A DNA stretch of 64,000 bases from Sporosarcina trichiuri (GTDB lineage: Bacteria > Bacillota > Bacilli > Bacillales_A > Planococcaceae): positions 778,001 through 842,000 of the forward strand of contig NZ_CP129119.1 in assembly GCF_030406775.1 (NCBI RefSeq), read 5' to 3'. The translations under genes were made by a program, and so were the position numbers. Shown piece by piece: positions 27,742-37,348 of the stretch (position 1 is the stretch's first letter; each line of letters starts with the position of its first letter). Below the pieces are notes generated by a model that saw only the letters and a program-made list of their open reading frames with translations, had not been told where the DNA came from and did no database searches.

Positions 27742-28784
27742 CATATGCGCTTCATATATTCCTTTTTCCAGGCCAATACCTGCTCGAATGCATCCTCCAC
27801 GGTATCCGCTTCGATGATCGTCTTCAGATCATCATCCACCTTTCCGGTCGAATGCCGATAGCGCGGGTCGTAATAATGCTCGAGCAACAGCAGAGTGGCG
27901 GTCTCATAGTCTCCGCCATGGAGGGCCGTCCCGATCTCCTTTGCAACCGGCACATGGATGCGCCGCTTGATCTGCTCGAACGCGATCAGGAACTCGTCCG
28001 GCTGCTCCCATGGCTTATAATCGGCGAGCGTGAGACGCACCCGTTCCTCGATCGGCAGCCGGATGATCAGATGACGGCTCAGTTCCTTCTTCTCGAACAG
28101 GAAAGTGGGCATCGTCACTTTGCCGATCCGCTTGCTTTCGCCTTCGATGAAGACAAGCGGTTCTTCTGCAGTCCGTTTCAGCTCATGGAGCAGGAGCGAC
28201 TCGAAATTCTTCTGGTTCTTCGCCTGCAGGCCGATCTGGCCGAAGATCGAGCCGCGGTGTCCGGCGAGCCCTTCCAGGTCCACGACCGCCTCGCCTGCAT
28301 CTGCAAGCTTATGCAGGATGACCGTCTTGCCGGATCCCGTATAGCCGTTCAGCACAAGCAATTCCGGCCGATAGTCCATCAGATCCAGCTGCTCGACGAC
28401 CCACTGACGGTACGTACGGATGCCGCCGATCAGCCGGTTCGCATGCACGCCCATCAGGTCCAGCACGGTGGCCGCGGTTTTGCTGCGCATCCCGCCGCGC
28501 CAGCAGAATACGGTCATCGGTGTCCCGATCGCCTGGAAATCGGCGATGAACTGCGGAAGTTTGGCCGAGAAGATTTCAAGGCCCCTCTTTTTCGCTTCCG
28601 CCTGTCCGACCTGTTTATAGATCGTTCCGACTTCCGCCCGCTCTTCGTCATTGAAGACGGGGATGTTCAGACTGCCGGGAATGCTCGATTCGGCATACTC
28701 CTTCGGCGATCTGACATCGATGAGCGTGTGCGCACCACTTGCATGGAGTTCCATCAGATCTTTTAAACTAATATCACGAAACAT
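27741..28784 (-). CDS. mnmH: tRNA 2-selenouridine synthase MnmH (SelU/YbbB)
   Basis: A 347-residue enzyme that replaces sulfur with selenium in (mnm5)s2U34 of tRNA, using selenophosphate. The N-terminal rhodanese domain has the catalytic Cys in FCWRGGMRSK (about 93-102). The C-terminal P-loop domain carries NGYTGSGKT (about 146-154). It lies 12 bases downstream of selD in one operon, which supplies its substrate. Cys, not Sec, is encoded at the active site. No selenocysteine-insertion genes are near. Confidence 0.95.
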   Translation of the reverse strand: MFRDISLKDLMELHASGAHTLIDVRSPKEYAESSIPGSLNIPVFNDEERAEVGTIYKQVGQAEAKKRGLEIFSAKLPQFIADFQAIGTPMTVFCWRGGMRSKTAATVLDLMGVHANRLIGGIRTYRQWVVEQLDLMDYRPELLVLNGYTGSGKTVILHKLADAGEAVVDLEGLAGHRGSIFGQIGLQAKNQKNFESLLLHELKRTAEEPLVFIEGESKRIGKVTMPTFLFEKKELSRHLIIRLPIEERVRLTLADYKPWEQPDEFLIAFEQIKRRIHVPVAKEIGTALHGGDYETATLLLLEHYYDPRYRHSTGKVDDDLKTIIEADTVEDAFEQVLAWKKEYMKRI

Positions 28785-28796
28785 AGCTGCACCTTC

Positions 28797-29840
28797 TTAT
28801 CGGACTGTAATATGTCCTGGATGTTCAGACGTCACTTCACCGATCCGTTTCGCTGCCACTCCGTTTTCCTGGAGGGAGGACAGCAGTTGATCGGCATCAT
28901 CCGCCGATACTGCAATCAGTAGACCGCCCGACGTTACCGCGTCACACAATACCCATTGATCGATCTGATCGAGCCGCGGATCGAACGAGACCGCACCTTC
29001 CAGATGGGCAAAGTTGTTCTTCGTTCCGCCCGGCACATGGCCGTCCTGCGCCAGTTCCTTCGCACGCGGGAGGACCGGCACCTCGTCAGCATGGATGATG
29101 ATGCCGGCGTTGCTGCCTTTCGCCATTTCGGATGTATGTCCGAGCAGTCCGAAACCGGTGACGTCCGTGACTGCGTGGACGCTGAATGGCTTCATCGTTT
29201 CAGCGGCCGTCTTGTTCAGTGTCGTCATAACGGAGGTCACGTCACGGACCTCTCCGCCGGACAGCTTGCCGTGTTTCAGGGAAGTCGTGTAGATCCCCAC
29301 GCCGATCGGTTTTGTCAGCAGGAGGACATCCCCCGGTTTTGCGCCTGCATTCGCGCGTACATGATCAGGATGCACCGTTCCTGTCACGGCCAGTCCGAAC
29401 TTCGGTTCCTGGTCATCGATCGAGTGGCCGCCCACGAGTGTGACACCCGCTTCCTTCAGCTTGTCGCCCGCTCCGCGGAGGATTTCCGTCAAAATGGTTT
29501 TGTCGAGTGCCGCGATAGGGAATGCTACTATATTAAGGGCTGTGATCGGCGTGCCGCCCATCGCGTAAACGTCACTGATCGCATTGGCCGCTGCGATCTG
29601 ACCGAAGTCGTACGGATCATCGACGATCGGTGTGAAGAAGTCGAGCGTCTGGACAATCGCGAGGTCATCGGATACTTTATACACACCGGCATCATCGCTC
29701 GTGTCGAGACCGACGAGCAGGTTCGGATCCGGTTCCGCCTGCGGCAGATTCCGGAGAACATCAGCCAGGTCTGCGGGACCGATTTTGCAGCCGCAGCCGC
29801 CTTTTTTTGTCAGAGTCGTCAATTTAACTGGAGTTTCCAT
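28797..29840 (-). CDS. selD: Selenide, water dikinase SelD (selenophosphate synthetase)
   Basis: A 347-residue PurM-like kinase making selenophosphate from selenide and ATP. The catalytic N-terminal motif GGCGCK places Cys16 and Lys19 where E. coli has Cys17 and Lys20. Both cysteines are TGC, so this is the Cys form, without selenocysteine. Further motifs are DDAGVYKV, the metal-binding AAANAISDVYAMGG, VGGHSIDD and DVTGFGLLGH. AGAGGCGAC precedes the ATG. It is the first gene of the selD-mnmH operon, divergent from the aldehyde dehydrogenase gene. Confidence 0.97.
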   Translation of the reverse strand: METPVKLTTLTKKGGCGCKIGPADLADVLRNLPQAEPDPNLLVGLDTSDDAGVYKVSDDLAIVQTLDFFTPIVDDPYDFGQIAAANAISDVYAMGGTPITALNIVAFPIAALDKTILTEILRGAGDKLKEAGVTLVGGHSIDDQEPKFGLAVTGTVHPDHVRANAGAKPGDVLLLTKPIGVGIYTTSLKHGKLSGGEVRDVTSVMTTLNKTAAETMKPFSVHAVTDVTGFGLLGHTSEMAKGSNAGIIIHADEVPVLPRAKELAQDGHVPGGTKNNFAHLEGAVSFDPRLDQIDQWVLCDAVTSGGLLIAVSADDADQLLSSLQENGVAAKRIGEVTSEHPGHITVR

Positions 29841-30002
29841 TTATACGTCGCCTCTCAATGTCGAATATTTGAACAGACAGCTGGAACAGCCTGCTGTCCT
29901 TCATTTTATCATAAAAAGGGGAGCGGCTCCTGTCTGACCCTTCGGCATGACAAAATCCACACATTTTAAGCAAAACCAAATCGTTCACTAGGAGGAACAG
30001 TT

Positions 30003-31421
30003 ATGGAAAAATATGAAATGATTATTGGGAAGCAGGATTACGGCGAACAGCTGGGTACGATCGGCATCGTCAACCCATATACACAGGAAACGATTGCCAC
30101 TGTGCCGGACGGCGGGGCGGATGAAGCGAAACGGGCAGTGGATGCCGCACATGGTGCGTTCCCCGCATGGGCTGCACTCACAGCCTACGAGCGGAGCGGG
30201 CTCATCATGAAATGGCATGATCTGATCGAGCGGGACAAGGAAGACCTCGCCCGCACGATGACCGAGGAACAGGGCAAGCCGATCACGGAAGCGCGCGGTG
30301 AGATGGAGTATGCAAACGGCTTCAACGCCTGGTATGCGGAAGAAGCGAAACGCGTATACGGTGAGACGATCCCCGCTTCAAAACCAGGGAAGCGGCTGTT
30401 TGTCACGAAACAGCCGGTCGGCGTCGTCGCAGCCATCACGCCGTGGAATTTCCCGGCGGCGATGATCACCCGGAAAGTCGCGCCTGCACTCGCTGTCGGC
30501 TGCACGGTCGTCATCAAACCGTCCCGTCTGACCCCCCTCACTGCCGTGAAACTCGGCCGGCTTGCACTCGAAGCCGGTATCCCGGAAGGCGTCGTCAACG
30601 TTGTGACAGGGGACTCAGGCGCAATCTCGGACGCCTGGCTCGAAGACGGACGGGTGAAGAAGATCACGTTCACCGGTTCTACGGAAGTCGGCCGGGAACT
30701 CATGAAGAAAGCATCGGATACTGTGAAGAAGATTTCTCTGGAACTCGGAGGGCTGGCGCCTGCCATCGTGATGGATGACTGTGATCTCGACAAAGCGGTG
30801 GACGGCGTCATTGCTACGAAATTCCGCAATGCTGGCCAGACGTGCATCTGTGCGAACCGCGTCTACGTACAGGAATCGATTGCAGATGAATTCACGAGGA
30901 AGATCAGCGAAAAGGTCAGACAGCTGAAGACGGGCAGCGGATTGGAAGAAGAAACGAAGATCGGACCGCTCGTCGACCGGAAAGGACTCGAGAAAGTCGA
31001 ACGCCATGTGGAGGATGCACTGGACAAAGGCGCAGAAGCAGCCGTTGGCGGCAACCTGGAAGAAGGGCTCATCTACCAGCCCACTGTCCTGACAGGAGTG
31101 ACCGATGATATGATCTGCATGCATGAAGAGACGTTCGGGCCGGTTGTGCCGATCGCTCCGTTCAAGACGGAAGAAGAAGCCATCCGGAGAGCGAACGATA
31201 CGATCTTCGGGCTCGCCGCATATCTGTTCACGGAGAATATGAGCCGCGGTATCCGGATGAGCGAGCAGCTCGAGTACGGGATCGTTGGGCTGAACGACGG
31301 ATCACCTTCCACGCCGCAGGCACCATTCGGCGGGTTCAAGCAGAGCGGTCTTGGACGCGAAGGCGGACGCCAGGGTATCGAGGAATTCGTCGAAGTGAAA
31401 TATATTTCTGCAGGCATATGA
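30003..31421 (+). CDS. gabD: NAD(P)-dependent aldehyde dehydrogenase, succinate-semialdehyde dehydrogenase type
   Basis: A 472-residue ALDH-superfamily enzyme. The catalytic Cys is in GQTCICANR (about 281), the general-base Glu in LELGG (about 247), the cofactor segment is TPWNFPAAMITRK, and FTGSTEVGR is present. The overall match (MTEEQGKPITEARGE, FGGFKQSGLGREGG) is to the GabD branch, which oxidises succinate semialdehyde to succinate, but substrate assignment in this family is uncertain. CTAGGAGGAAC precedes ATG 30003. It stands alone between divergent selD and convergent ilvA; no gabT is nearby. Confidence 0.85.
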   Translation: MEKYEMIIGKQDYGEQLGTIGIVNPYTQETIATVPDGGADEAKRAVDAAHGAFPAWAALTAYERSGLIMKWHDLIERDKEDLARTMTEEQGKPITEARGEMEYANGFNAWYAEEAKRVYGETIPASKPGKRLFVTKQPVGVVAAITPWNFPAAMITRKVAPALAVGCTVVIKPSRLTPLTAVKLGRLALEAGIPEGVVNVVTGDSGAISDAWLEDGRVKKITFTGSTEVGRELMKKASDTVKKISLELGGLAPAIVMDDCDLDKAVDGVIATKFRNAGQTCICANRVYVQESIADEFTRKISEKVRQLKTGSGLEEETKIGPLVDRKGLEKVERHVEDALDKGAEAAVGGNLEEGLIYQPTVLTGVTDDMICMHEETFGPVVPIAPFKTEEEAIRRANDTIFGLAAYLFTENMSRGIRMSEQLEYGIVGLNDGSPSTPQAPFGGFKQSGLGREGGRQGIEEFVEVKYISAGI

Positions 31422-31422
31422 A

Positions 31423-31473
31423 AACAGCAAAAAGCAGGTACATCCGCCATCGCTGTACCTGCTTTTTGCTGTT
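31423..31473. terminator. Bidirectional terminator between gabD and ilvA
   Basis: AACAGCAAAAAGCAGGTACA pairs perfectly with its complement at 31454-31473 (20 bp) around an 11-base loop. Confidence 0.92.
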
Positions 31474-32744
31474 CAGATCAGGAGATCGAAGAGCATGCTG
31501 TCATGCTTCACTTCAGTGAACGGAAATCCGTTTTCCTCCATACGGCCGACCAGGCCGCCGTGGTCTGCCGGGTCTTTCAATTCGATACCGACCAATGCCG
31601 GCCCGTTCTCTTTGTTGTTCTTCTTAGTATATTCGAACGTCGTGATATCATCGTTCGGTCCAAGCACATTATCCAGGAACTGACGGAGTGCGCCTGAACG
31701 CTGCGGGAAGTTGACGATGAAATAATGGAGCAGGCCCTGATGGATCAGCGATTTTTCCTTGATTTCTTGCATACGGCCGATATCGTTGTTCCCTCCGCTG
31801 ATCACAAGGACGACAGATTTACCTCTGATCTGTTCTTTATACGCATCGAGCGCTGCCACGGGCAGGGCGCCCGCAGGTTCCGCAATGATGGCATGCTTGT
31901 TGTACAGGTCGAGGATCGCCGTGCAGACTTTCCCTTCAGGAACGGCAAGGACCTCATCGACCAGTTCGAAACAGACATCGAATGTCTTCTGGCCGGGACA
32001 CTTCACCGCAGCTCCATCGACGAACTTATCGATATCGGGCAGGGAAGTACGCGAACCATTCTCGAACGATGCACGCATACTCGCCGCTCCTGCAGGCTCG
32101 ACGCCGATCATCCGGGTTTGCGGCGAGAGGTTTTTAATATATGTACTCATACCGGACATGAGGCCGCCCCCGCCGATGCTTGCGAACACATAATCGAGCG
32201 GCTCTCCGATGTCATTCATGATTTCGACTGCTACGGTCGCCTGGCCCGCCATGATATCGAAGTCGTCGAACGGATGGATGAAGATCCGCCCTTCCTCCGA
32301 CGTGCATCGGCTCGCCTCTTCGAACGAATCATCGAACGTATCGCCTGTCAGCACGATATCGACAGTCCCTCTGCCGAACATTTCCACTTGATCGACTTTC
32401 TGTTTCGGTGTAGGAAGCGGCATGAAGATCTTGGCATCGATTCCGAGTTCCGCACATGCATACGCGACGCCCTGTGCATGATTGCCGGCACTTGCGCAGA
32501 CGACACCTTTCTGCCGTGCCTCCTCTTCGATGCATTTGATTTTATAATACGCACCGCGCAGTTTGAACGAGCGGACCGACTGCAGATCTTCCCGCTTGAT
32601 GTAGACGGTGCATCCATATTCATTCGACAGCCGCTCATTCTTCTGGAGCGGTGTATGGACGACAACGTCTTTCAGCACCTGATTCGCAATCAGAATATCT
32701 TCGATAGCTAACTGTTTTTTCGCTGCTTCCTGTATGTTCGTCAA
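31473..32744 (-). CDS. ilvA: Threonine deaminase (L-threonine ammonia-lyase) IlvA
   Basis: A 423-residue PLP enzyme that converts threonine to 2-oxobutyrate, the first step of isoleucine synthesis. The PLP lysine is in VRSFKLRGAY, the phosphate-binding loop is GGGGLMSG, and a single C-terminal ACT-like domain (about 335-423) fits the Bacillus short form. A TTG at 32744 is preferred because AGGAGG ends 7 bases upstream, while the ATG at 32771 lies before that SD and has none of its own. A CcpA-like cre lies about 110 bases upstream. Confidence 0.92.
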   Translation of the reverse strand: MTNIQEAAKKQLAIEDILIANQVLKDVVVHTPLQKNERLSNEYGCTVYIKREDLQSVRSFKLRGAYYKIKCIEEEARQKGVVCASAGNHAQGVAYACAELGIDAKIFMPLPTPKQKVDQVEMFGRGTVDIVLTGDTFDDSFEEASRCTSEEGRIFIHPFDDFDIMAGQATVAVEIMNDIGEPLDYVFASIGGGGLMSGMSTYIKNLSPQTRMIGVEPAGAASMRASFENGSRTSLPDIDKFVDGAAVKCPGQKTFDVCFELVDEVLAVPEGKVCTAILDLYNKHAIIAEPAGALPVAALDAYKEQIRGKSVVLVISGGNNDIGRMQEIKEKSLIHQGLLHYFIVNFPQRSGALRQFLDNVLGPNDDITTFEYTKKNNKENGPALVGIELKDPADHGGLVGRMEENGFPFTEVKHDSMLFDLLI

Positions 32745-32849
32745 AGTGAAGACCTCCTGGGCAACTGGCATTTTTCAATACTACCATGCAGGAAGCAGAG
32801 TGACAACGCTTTAAACGAAATAGTTAGAAAATTTGGCATAAAAAATATA

Positions 32850-32863
32850 TGTAAGCGTTTTCT
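32850..32863 (+). promoter_or_regulatory. Candidate cre (CcpA) site upstream of ilvA
   Basis: TGTAAGCGTTTTCT matches TGWAANCGNTNWCA at 13 of 14 positions. It lies in the AT-rich gap between the end of the lipid kinase gene and ilvA. Confidence 0.6.
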
Positions 32864-32871
32864 TTATAAAA

Positions 32872-33780
32872 TCACAAAAACTGCCGCGTGTCGACGAGCT
32901 GAAGGGCATCCGGCTCCACCTTCAGACGGAACACCGAATTCTCCTGTGGTTCCCCGTCAATCAAGAACAGGATGTCCTGATCGGCAGTCAGGACGGCTTC
33001 CGGACCATTCGCATAGGTGACAGCCCGGCTTCTGATCGGCTTTCCGAGCAGCAGCTTCGGCAGCAGCAGGAAGAGGACGGTCAGTCTCCGGGCAGAGTGG
33101 GCCGCCGTGATGGCCATCGAACCGTCTAGCGGATCTGCTGACGGGCAGACGCGGAGGCCGCCGCCGTATGTCGGCGTATTGCCTGCTGCGATAAGCCAGA
33201 CGCTTTGCCAGTCATGGATGTCATCGCCGACTGTAAGCCGTGCTGAGAAAGGTCTGAATTCAATCAGTGTCTCGAGAGCCGCGATCAGATAGGCGAGGGA
33301 ACCGAGACCGAACCGGTTCAGCACAGGCTTATAGGCGGATTGGTTGGCACGTCTGCCGATTTCCGCATCGGCACCGGCTGCTGCAATGGTGAGACCGAGT
33401 CTGCCGTTCACATTCAGCAGATCGACACGCCGGATCGACGGGACAAGGATGCTGGACAGGAATTGGCCGGGATCAGCAGTCAGTCCGAATGTCCGTGCGG
33501 AATCATTGCCCGAGCCTGCGGGCAGGATGGCGAGGGGAATGTCAAGCCTGACGGCAAGCTGTAAAACAGAGCTTGCTGTCCCGTCACCGCCGATCACAAT
33601 GATCATCGATACAGGTGCCTGATCATGCAGGCCGGTGATGAATGAGCCGGCTGCATCAGGTGAATCACTGAGCAGGGCTGTGCATGGAATCCGGGCTGCT
33701 GTCAGGCCGTCATGTACCTTCTGGAACAGGTTCGCAGCTTTACCGCGACCTGCCGCCGGATTCGCAATAATGGCATACAT
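32872..33780 (-). CDS. Diacylglycerol/lipid kinase family protein
   Basis: A 302-residue member of the DagK/YegS/BmrU lipid kinase family (DAGK catalytic fold). It has the nucleotide-binding NPAAGRGKA near the N-terminus, GGDGTASSV (64-72), the LPAGSGNDSAR segment and a C-terminal DGEP motif (about 276). Substrate not resolvable: diacylglycerol, sphingosine or another lipid alcohol are all possible. AGGGAGGG precedes ATG 33780. It is 24 bases after marR, so both are likely in one transcript under the regulator. Confidence 0.87.
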   Translation of the reverse strand: MYAIIANPAAGRGKAANLFQKVHDGLTAARIPCTALLSDSPDAAGSFITGLHDQAPVSMIIVIGGDGTASSVLQLAVRLDIPLAILPAGSGNDSARTFGLTADPGQFLSSILVPSIRRVDLLNVNGRLGLTIAAAGADAEIGRRANQSAYKPVLNRFGLGSLAYLIAALETLIEFRPFSARLTVGDDIHDWQSVWLIAAGNTPTYGGGLRVCPSADPLDGSMAITAAHSARRLTVLFLLLPKLLLGKPIRSRAVTYANGPEAVLTADQDILFLIDGEPQENSVFRLKVEPDALQLVDTRQFL

Positions 33781-33804
33781 CGGTCAATCCCTCCCTGAAA
33801 CCTG

Positions 33805-34239
33805 TCATTCTTTCGCCTCTTTCAGTGCATCATCCAGTTTTTTATAAATATCGAGCAATGCCTGTTGTTCGTCTGCCGAGATATGGGAAAACAATTCACG
33901 CCGAACCTCGATGCCGTCGTTATATGCTTTTTCAACGATAGATTTGCCCTCATCGGTGATCGACAAATATTTGGTCCGTTTATCGTTTTCAGCCTGGCGG
34001 CGGACGACGAGCCCTTGTTTTGTCAGTTTCGTAGACAGGTGCGTCAGAGAGGCAGGCGTGAAATTCAATTTTTTCGCGATATCGGATGGCCGGCTTTCCC
34101 CTTCATTCAGCAGTTCCTGCAGGACGAGTATATGCGAAATCCCCAGATCATTATCAGACCGCTGCTGCCACTGGACGACCATCTGATAGGTCACTTTCTC
34201 GATTGTGTGAAGTAATTCAAAAATATTCTGCTCCGTCAT
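33805..34239 (-). CDS. MarR family transcriptional regulator
   Basis: A 144-residue winged helix-turn-helix dimer. The recognition region is RPSDIAKKLNFTPASLTHLSTKLTKQGLV and the wing is ENDKRTKYLSITDEG. Helices at both termini form the dimer interface. GAGGTTTCC precedes the ATG. The downstream lipid kinase gene is probably its partner, and a perfect inverted repeat just upstream is a candidate autoregulatory operator. Confidence 0.9.
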   Translation of the reverse strand: MTEQNIFELLHTIEKVTYQMVVQWQQRSDNDLGISHILVLQELLNEGESRPSDIAKKLNFTPASLTHLSTKLTKQGLVVRRQAENDKRTKYLSITDEGKSIVEKAYNDGIEVRRELFSHISADEQQALLDIYKKLDDALKEAKE

Positions 34240-34253
34240 TTGGAAACCTCCAT

Positions 34254-34272
34254 TGTAAGCAAGGGGCTTACA
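34254..34272. promoter_or_regulatory. Candidate operator of the MarR regulator
   Basis: A perfect inverted repeat, TGTAAGC-N5-GCTTACA, 15 bases upstream of the marR start codon. There is no T-run, so it is not a terminator. Confidence 0.55.
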
Positions 34273-34368
34273 GTAAATAATTTATGTCGAATAAAATGAT
34301 ATCTACAGTATCATACACTATTCGGACAAAAAGAATATAATTTGAACCCTTACTAATTTTGCAGAACA

Positions 34369-34376
34369 GCCGATAC
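34369..34376 (+). promoter_or_regulatory. Possible SigD -10 element for the chemoreceptor
   Basis: GCCGATAC fits the motility sigma -10 consensus GCCGATAT at 7 of 8 positions and lies about 127 bases before a chemoreceptor gene. No good TAAA -35 is found at the usual 14-16 base spacing. Confidence 0.35.
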
Positions 34377-34502
34377 TAGAAAGGCCGTCTCGTGAACGTT
34401 ATGTGGAAAAGGTATAAAGGTATAGTTTTATCGTCAGGCAAGCGGTATACTTACCAAGGAATAAAGTCATATATAATTTTATCGAAAGAGGTATCAGGAC
34501 TC

Positions 34503-36239
34503 ATGAAGTTGACAAGATCTTTAACATTCCAGCTGGGCAGTCTGATTATCGGCATCCTTGTCGTCATGCTTGCCATCACATCTGTCGCTACATACAAAAC
34601 AGCGTACGATAAATTGTTCGATGCGGCGGGAATCGAAGCATACGGCTGTGCAAATATCACGACGGGGCTTATCCTGCCAGATGATATGGAAAAAGCGCTG
34701 GGCGGGGATTCGGATGTCCAGGACGAAATCGGGAAACAGTTGAATTGGACAATTGAGCACAAGAGTATTTTTGAAACTCAGTACATATTGACATTGGACG
34801 GAACGATCGTAGCGCTGGACGATAACCTGAAAGCGAAAGGATTCGCACCGGGTGATGACTTCCATATTGACAGGGAAGCGATTGAAATGCTGAAAGAGAT
34901 GAAACATCCAACCTACTCAAAGGCTTACAACTATGCAGACATGAAACGCCTCTCAGGATATGCACCGATCTTCAAGGATCATGACCCTTCAAAAGAAGTG
35001 ATCGCAGTCAGCGTCATTGATTTTGACGCATCGATCGTTTCATCACGGACCTGGGACGTAGTGCGGAACGGTATTCTGATCAGCATCGTGCCTTTGCTGC
35101 TGGCGGCTCTGCTGACACTGTTCCTTCTCCGCAAGAAGACGAAACCGATCTCTTCGCTTATCGAGCACTCCAGACAGATAGCCGATGGGAACCTGAGCCT
35201 CAGCGATGTCCCTGTTGAAAGTCAGGATGAAGTCGGCGACTTGGCAAAGACGCTCAATACGCTTTCCGCCAACTTGCGGACCATGATCGGCACTGTCGGA
35301 TCGACAGCCTCGAAGTTGACGATGAGCACTTCCAGAACATCCGATTCGTTGAAGGAAATGGAAGGGGCTGCCCACATGGTTTCGGAAAACATCAACGAAG
35401 CGGCAAGCTCCACAGCCGACGGTGGCGCAAGTGCGGAACAGGCCGCACAGCTTATGAAGGATCTGGCAGAAGGACTGCGCCAGGCGGACAGGCGCGCTGG
35501 AAACGCAGCGGCCATTTCCAATAACACGAAACTCCTCTCCGAGGAAGGAAGACAGCGGGCAGTACTGCTGAATGACGATATGCAGAAAATCCGGCAGTCT
35601 GCATTGAGTTCCCAGACTGCGATCGAAGGCCTGATCGGGTCTGCGAAGAAGATCCAGCTGATTACGGAATCGATTTCCGATATCGCCGCGCAGACGAACC
35701 TCCTCGCCTTGAATGCCTCCATTGAAGCGGCACGGGCGGGAGAACACGGCAAAGGGTTTGCCGTAGTCGCCGAAGAAGTGAGGCTTCTGGCCGAGCAGTC
35801 GAACGAAGACGTCCAGCAGGTCGGCGCGCTCATCCAGGGTATTTCTTCAAGTATTTCAAAAGTAGTGAGATCCTCGGAGGAAAGCGGGGAACTTATAGAA
35901 AGTGGTTCGGATACTGTCCGCAAGACCGCAGACACACTTGGCGGCATCTCCGCTGCGGTCGAAGAGACTGTGAAGGAAGTGGAGGCCATCTCCGAAAACC
36001 TTATCAAGGAATCACGGCTCTCAGAGGAAGCCGAGCAGCATATCCGCCAGCTGGCGGACGCCATCCATTCCATCGAAGAGATGACAGCCAACATTTCAGC
36101 ATCCGGAGAAGAAACGTCTGCGACCATCACGGAGGTAGCTGGCCAGTCGGACGACATGAAGCGGCTTGCGGAAGAGCTTGAAGCAAGCATCCGCAAATTC
36201 CGTTTGGCAGAAGACGGAGACAGCGGGACTGTCAGCTGA
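34503..36239 (+). CDS. Methyl-accepting chemotaxis protein
   Basis: A 578-residue transmembrane chemoreceptor. TM1 (about 11-31) is followed by an extracellular sensor of about 160 residues, TM2 (about 190-210), a HAMP domain ([21 protein letters not shown]) and a long coiled-coil signalling domain. The kinase-control tip is [26 protein letters not shown] (from about 395). The sensor domain fits a single-Cache-like size, but its ligand is unknown. ATG 34503 gives MKLTRSLTF before TM1; AAAGAGG lies 12 bases upstream, a rather long spacing, and an in-frame ATG at 34392 would add an unlikely basic extension. Confidence 0.93.
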   Translation: MKLTRSLTFQLGSLIIGILVVMLAITSVATYKTAYDKLFDAAGIEAYGCANITTGLILPDDMEKALGGDSDVQDEIGKQLNWTIEHKSIFETQYILTLDGTIVALDDNLKAKGFAPGDDFHIDREAIEMLKEMKHPTYSKAYNYADMKRLSGYAPIFKDHDPSKEVIAVSVIDFDASIVSSRTWDVVRNGILISIVPLLLAALLTLFLLRKKTKPISSLIEHSRQIADGNLSLSDVPVESQDEVGDLAKTLNTLSANLRTMIGTVGSTASKLTMSTSRTSDSLKEMEGAAHMVSENINEAASSTADGGASAEQAAQLMKDLAEGLRQADRRAGNAAAISNNTKLLSEEGRQRAVLLNDDMQKIRQSALSSQTAIEGLIGSAKKIQLITESISDIAAQTNLLALNASIEAARAGEHGKGFAVVAEEVRLLAEQSNEDVQQVGALIQGISSSISKVVRSSEESGELIESGSDTVRKTADTLGGISAAVEETVKEVEAISENLIKESRLSEEAEQHIRQLADAIHSIEEMTANISASGEETSATITEVAGQSDDMKRLAEELEASIRKFRLAEDGDSGTVS

Positions 36240-36309
36240 CCCGCATTTTCTGAAAGCCCGTTTTCTCAGTAGATTGTAAAATCAGAACAGAGCTGTTTTG
36301 CGCGATATA

Positions 36310-36318
36310 TGATATAAT
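36310..36318 (+). promoter_or_regulatory. Extended -10 promoter of proline dehydrogenase gene
   Basis: TGATATAAT, a perfect extended -10, 38 bases before the start codon; no clear -35. Confidence 0.6.
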
Positions 36319-36356
36319 GAAGTAGTGAAAAATTTTAGTTCTGAGGAGTTATCGAC

Positions 36357-37328
36357 ATGCTAAAAGACTTTTTTATCGGCCTTTCTCAAAACCAGATGCT
36401 GAACAGCGCAGCAAAAAAATACGGCCTGAAACTGGGTGCCCAAAACGTCGTAGCCGGAACCAACATCCCTGAAACGATCGAGAGCATCCGTGAACTGAAT
36501 GCCCACGGTATTTCATGCACCGTCGACAATCTAGGCGAGTTCGTGCATAACCGCGAGGAAGCGACAGACGCGAAAGAACAGATCCTGAGTGTCATCGAAG
36601 CCATCCATGAGAACGGGGTGGATGCACACATCTCACTCAAGCCTTCTCAGCTCGGGCTGGATATCGATAAGGACTTCTGTGAGGACAACTTGCGTGAAAT
36701 CGTCAAAAAAGCGAACGAGTATGATATCTTCGTCAACTTCGATATGGAAGACTATGGCCGTCTGAAGCCGTCATTCGACCTTCTCGATGACCTGTCGAAA
36801 GAGTACAAGAACATCGGCACAGTCATCCAGGCGTACTTCTTCGAAGCGGAAGACTACATGAAAGAGCATAAGGATTTCCGTCTGCGGATCGTCAAAGGCG
36901 CATATAAGGAATCACCTGCCGTCGCGTACCAGGACAAAGCGGATATCGATGAAAACTTCGTCCGATTGATCGAATGGCACCTGCTGAACGGCAAGTTCAC
37001 ATCGATCGCAACACACGACCATCATGTCATCAACCACGTCAAGCAGTTCGTGAAGGAGAACAATATCCCGAACGAGAAATTCGAATTCCAGATGCTGTAC
37101 GGCTTCCGTAAGGATATGCAGCTGGAGCTTGCGAAGGAAGGGTACAACTTCACGACATATGTACCGTTCGGCCAGGACTGGTACGGATACTTCATGCGCC
37201 GTCTGGCAGAGCGCCCGCAAAACATGAACCTGATCGTCAAGCAGGTCTTCAACAAGAAGACGAATACGATGATCGGTCTGGCGGCCGGCGCATTCGCACT
37301 CGGACGTCTTACGAAAAAAGGCAAATAA
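36357..37328 (+). CDS. Proline dehydrogenase (monofunctional)
   Basis: A 323-residue FAD-dependent TIM-barrel enzyme that oxidises proline to pyrroline-5-carboxylate and feeds electrons to the respiratory chain. Typical motifs include SLKPSQLGLD, RIVKGAYKESP, the flavin-contact ATHDHHVI and EFQMLYGFRKD, and a C-terminal YFMRRLAERPQN. The length equals B. subtilis PutB/FadM. A TGAGGAG SD precedes ATG 36357. No pyrroline-5-carboxylate dehydrogenase is adjacent. Confidence 0.95.
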   Translation: MLKDFFIGLSQNQMLNSAAKKYGLKLGAQNVVAGTNIPETIESIRELNAHGISCTVDNLGEFVHNREEATDAKEQILSVIEAIHENGVDAHISLKPSQLGLDIDKDFCEDNLREIVKKANEYDIFVNFDMEDYGRLKPSFDLLDDLSKEYKNIGTVIQAYFFEAEDYMKEHKDFRLRIVKGAYKESPAVAYQDKADIDENFVRLIEWHLLNGKFTSIATHDHHVINHVKQFVKENNIPNEKFEFQMLYGFRKDMQLELAKEGYNFTTYVPFGQDWYGYFMRRLAERPQNMNLIVKQVFNKKTNTMIGLAAGAFALGRLTKKGK

Positions 37329-37348
37329 GAAAAGTTGAATAACAAAAG

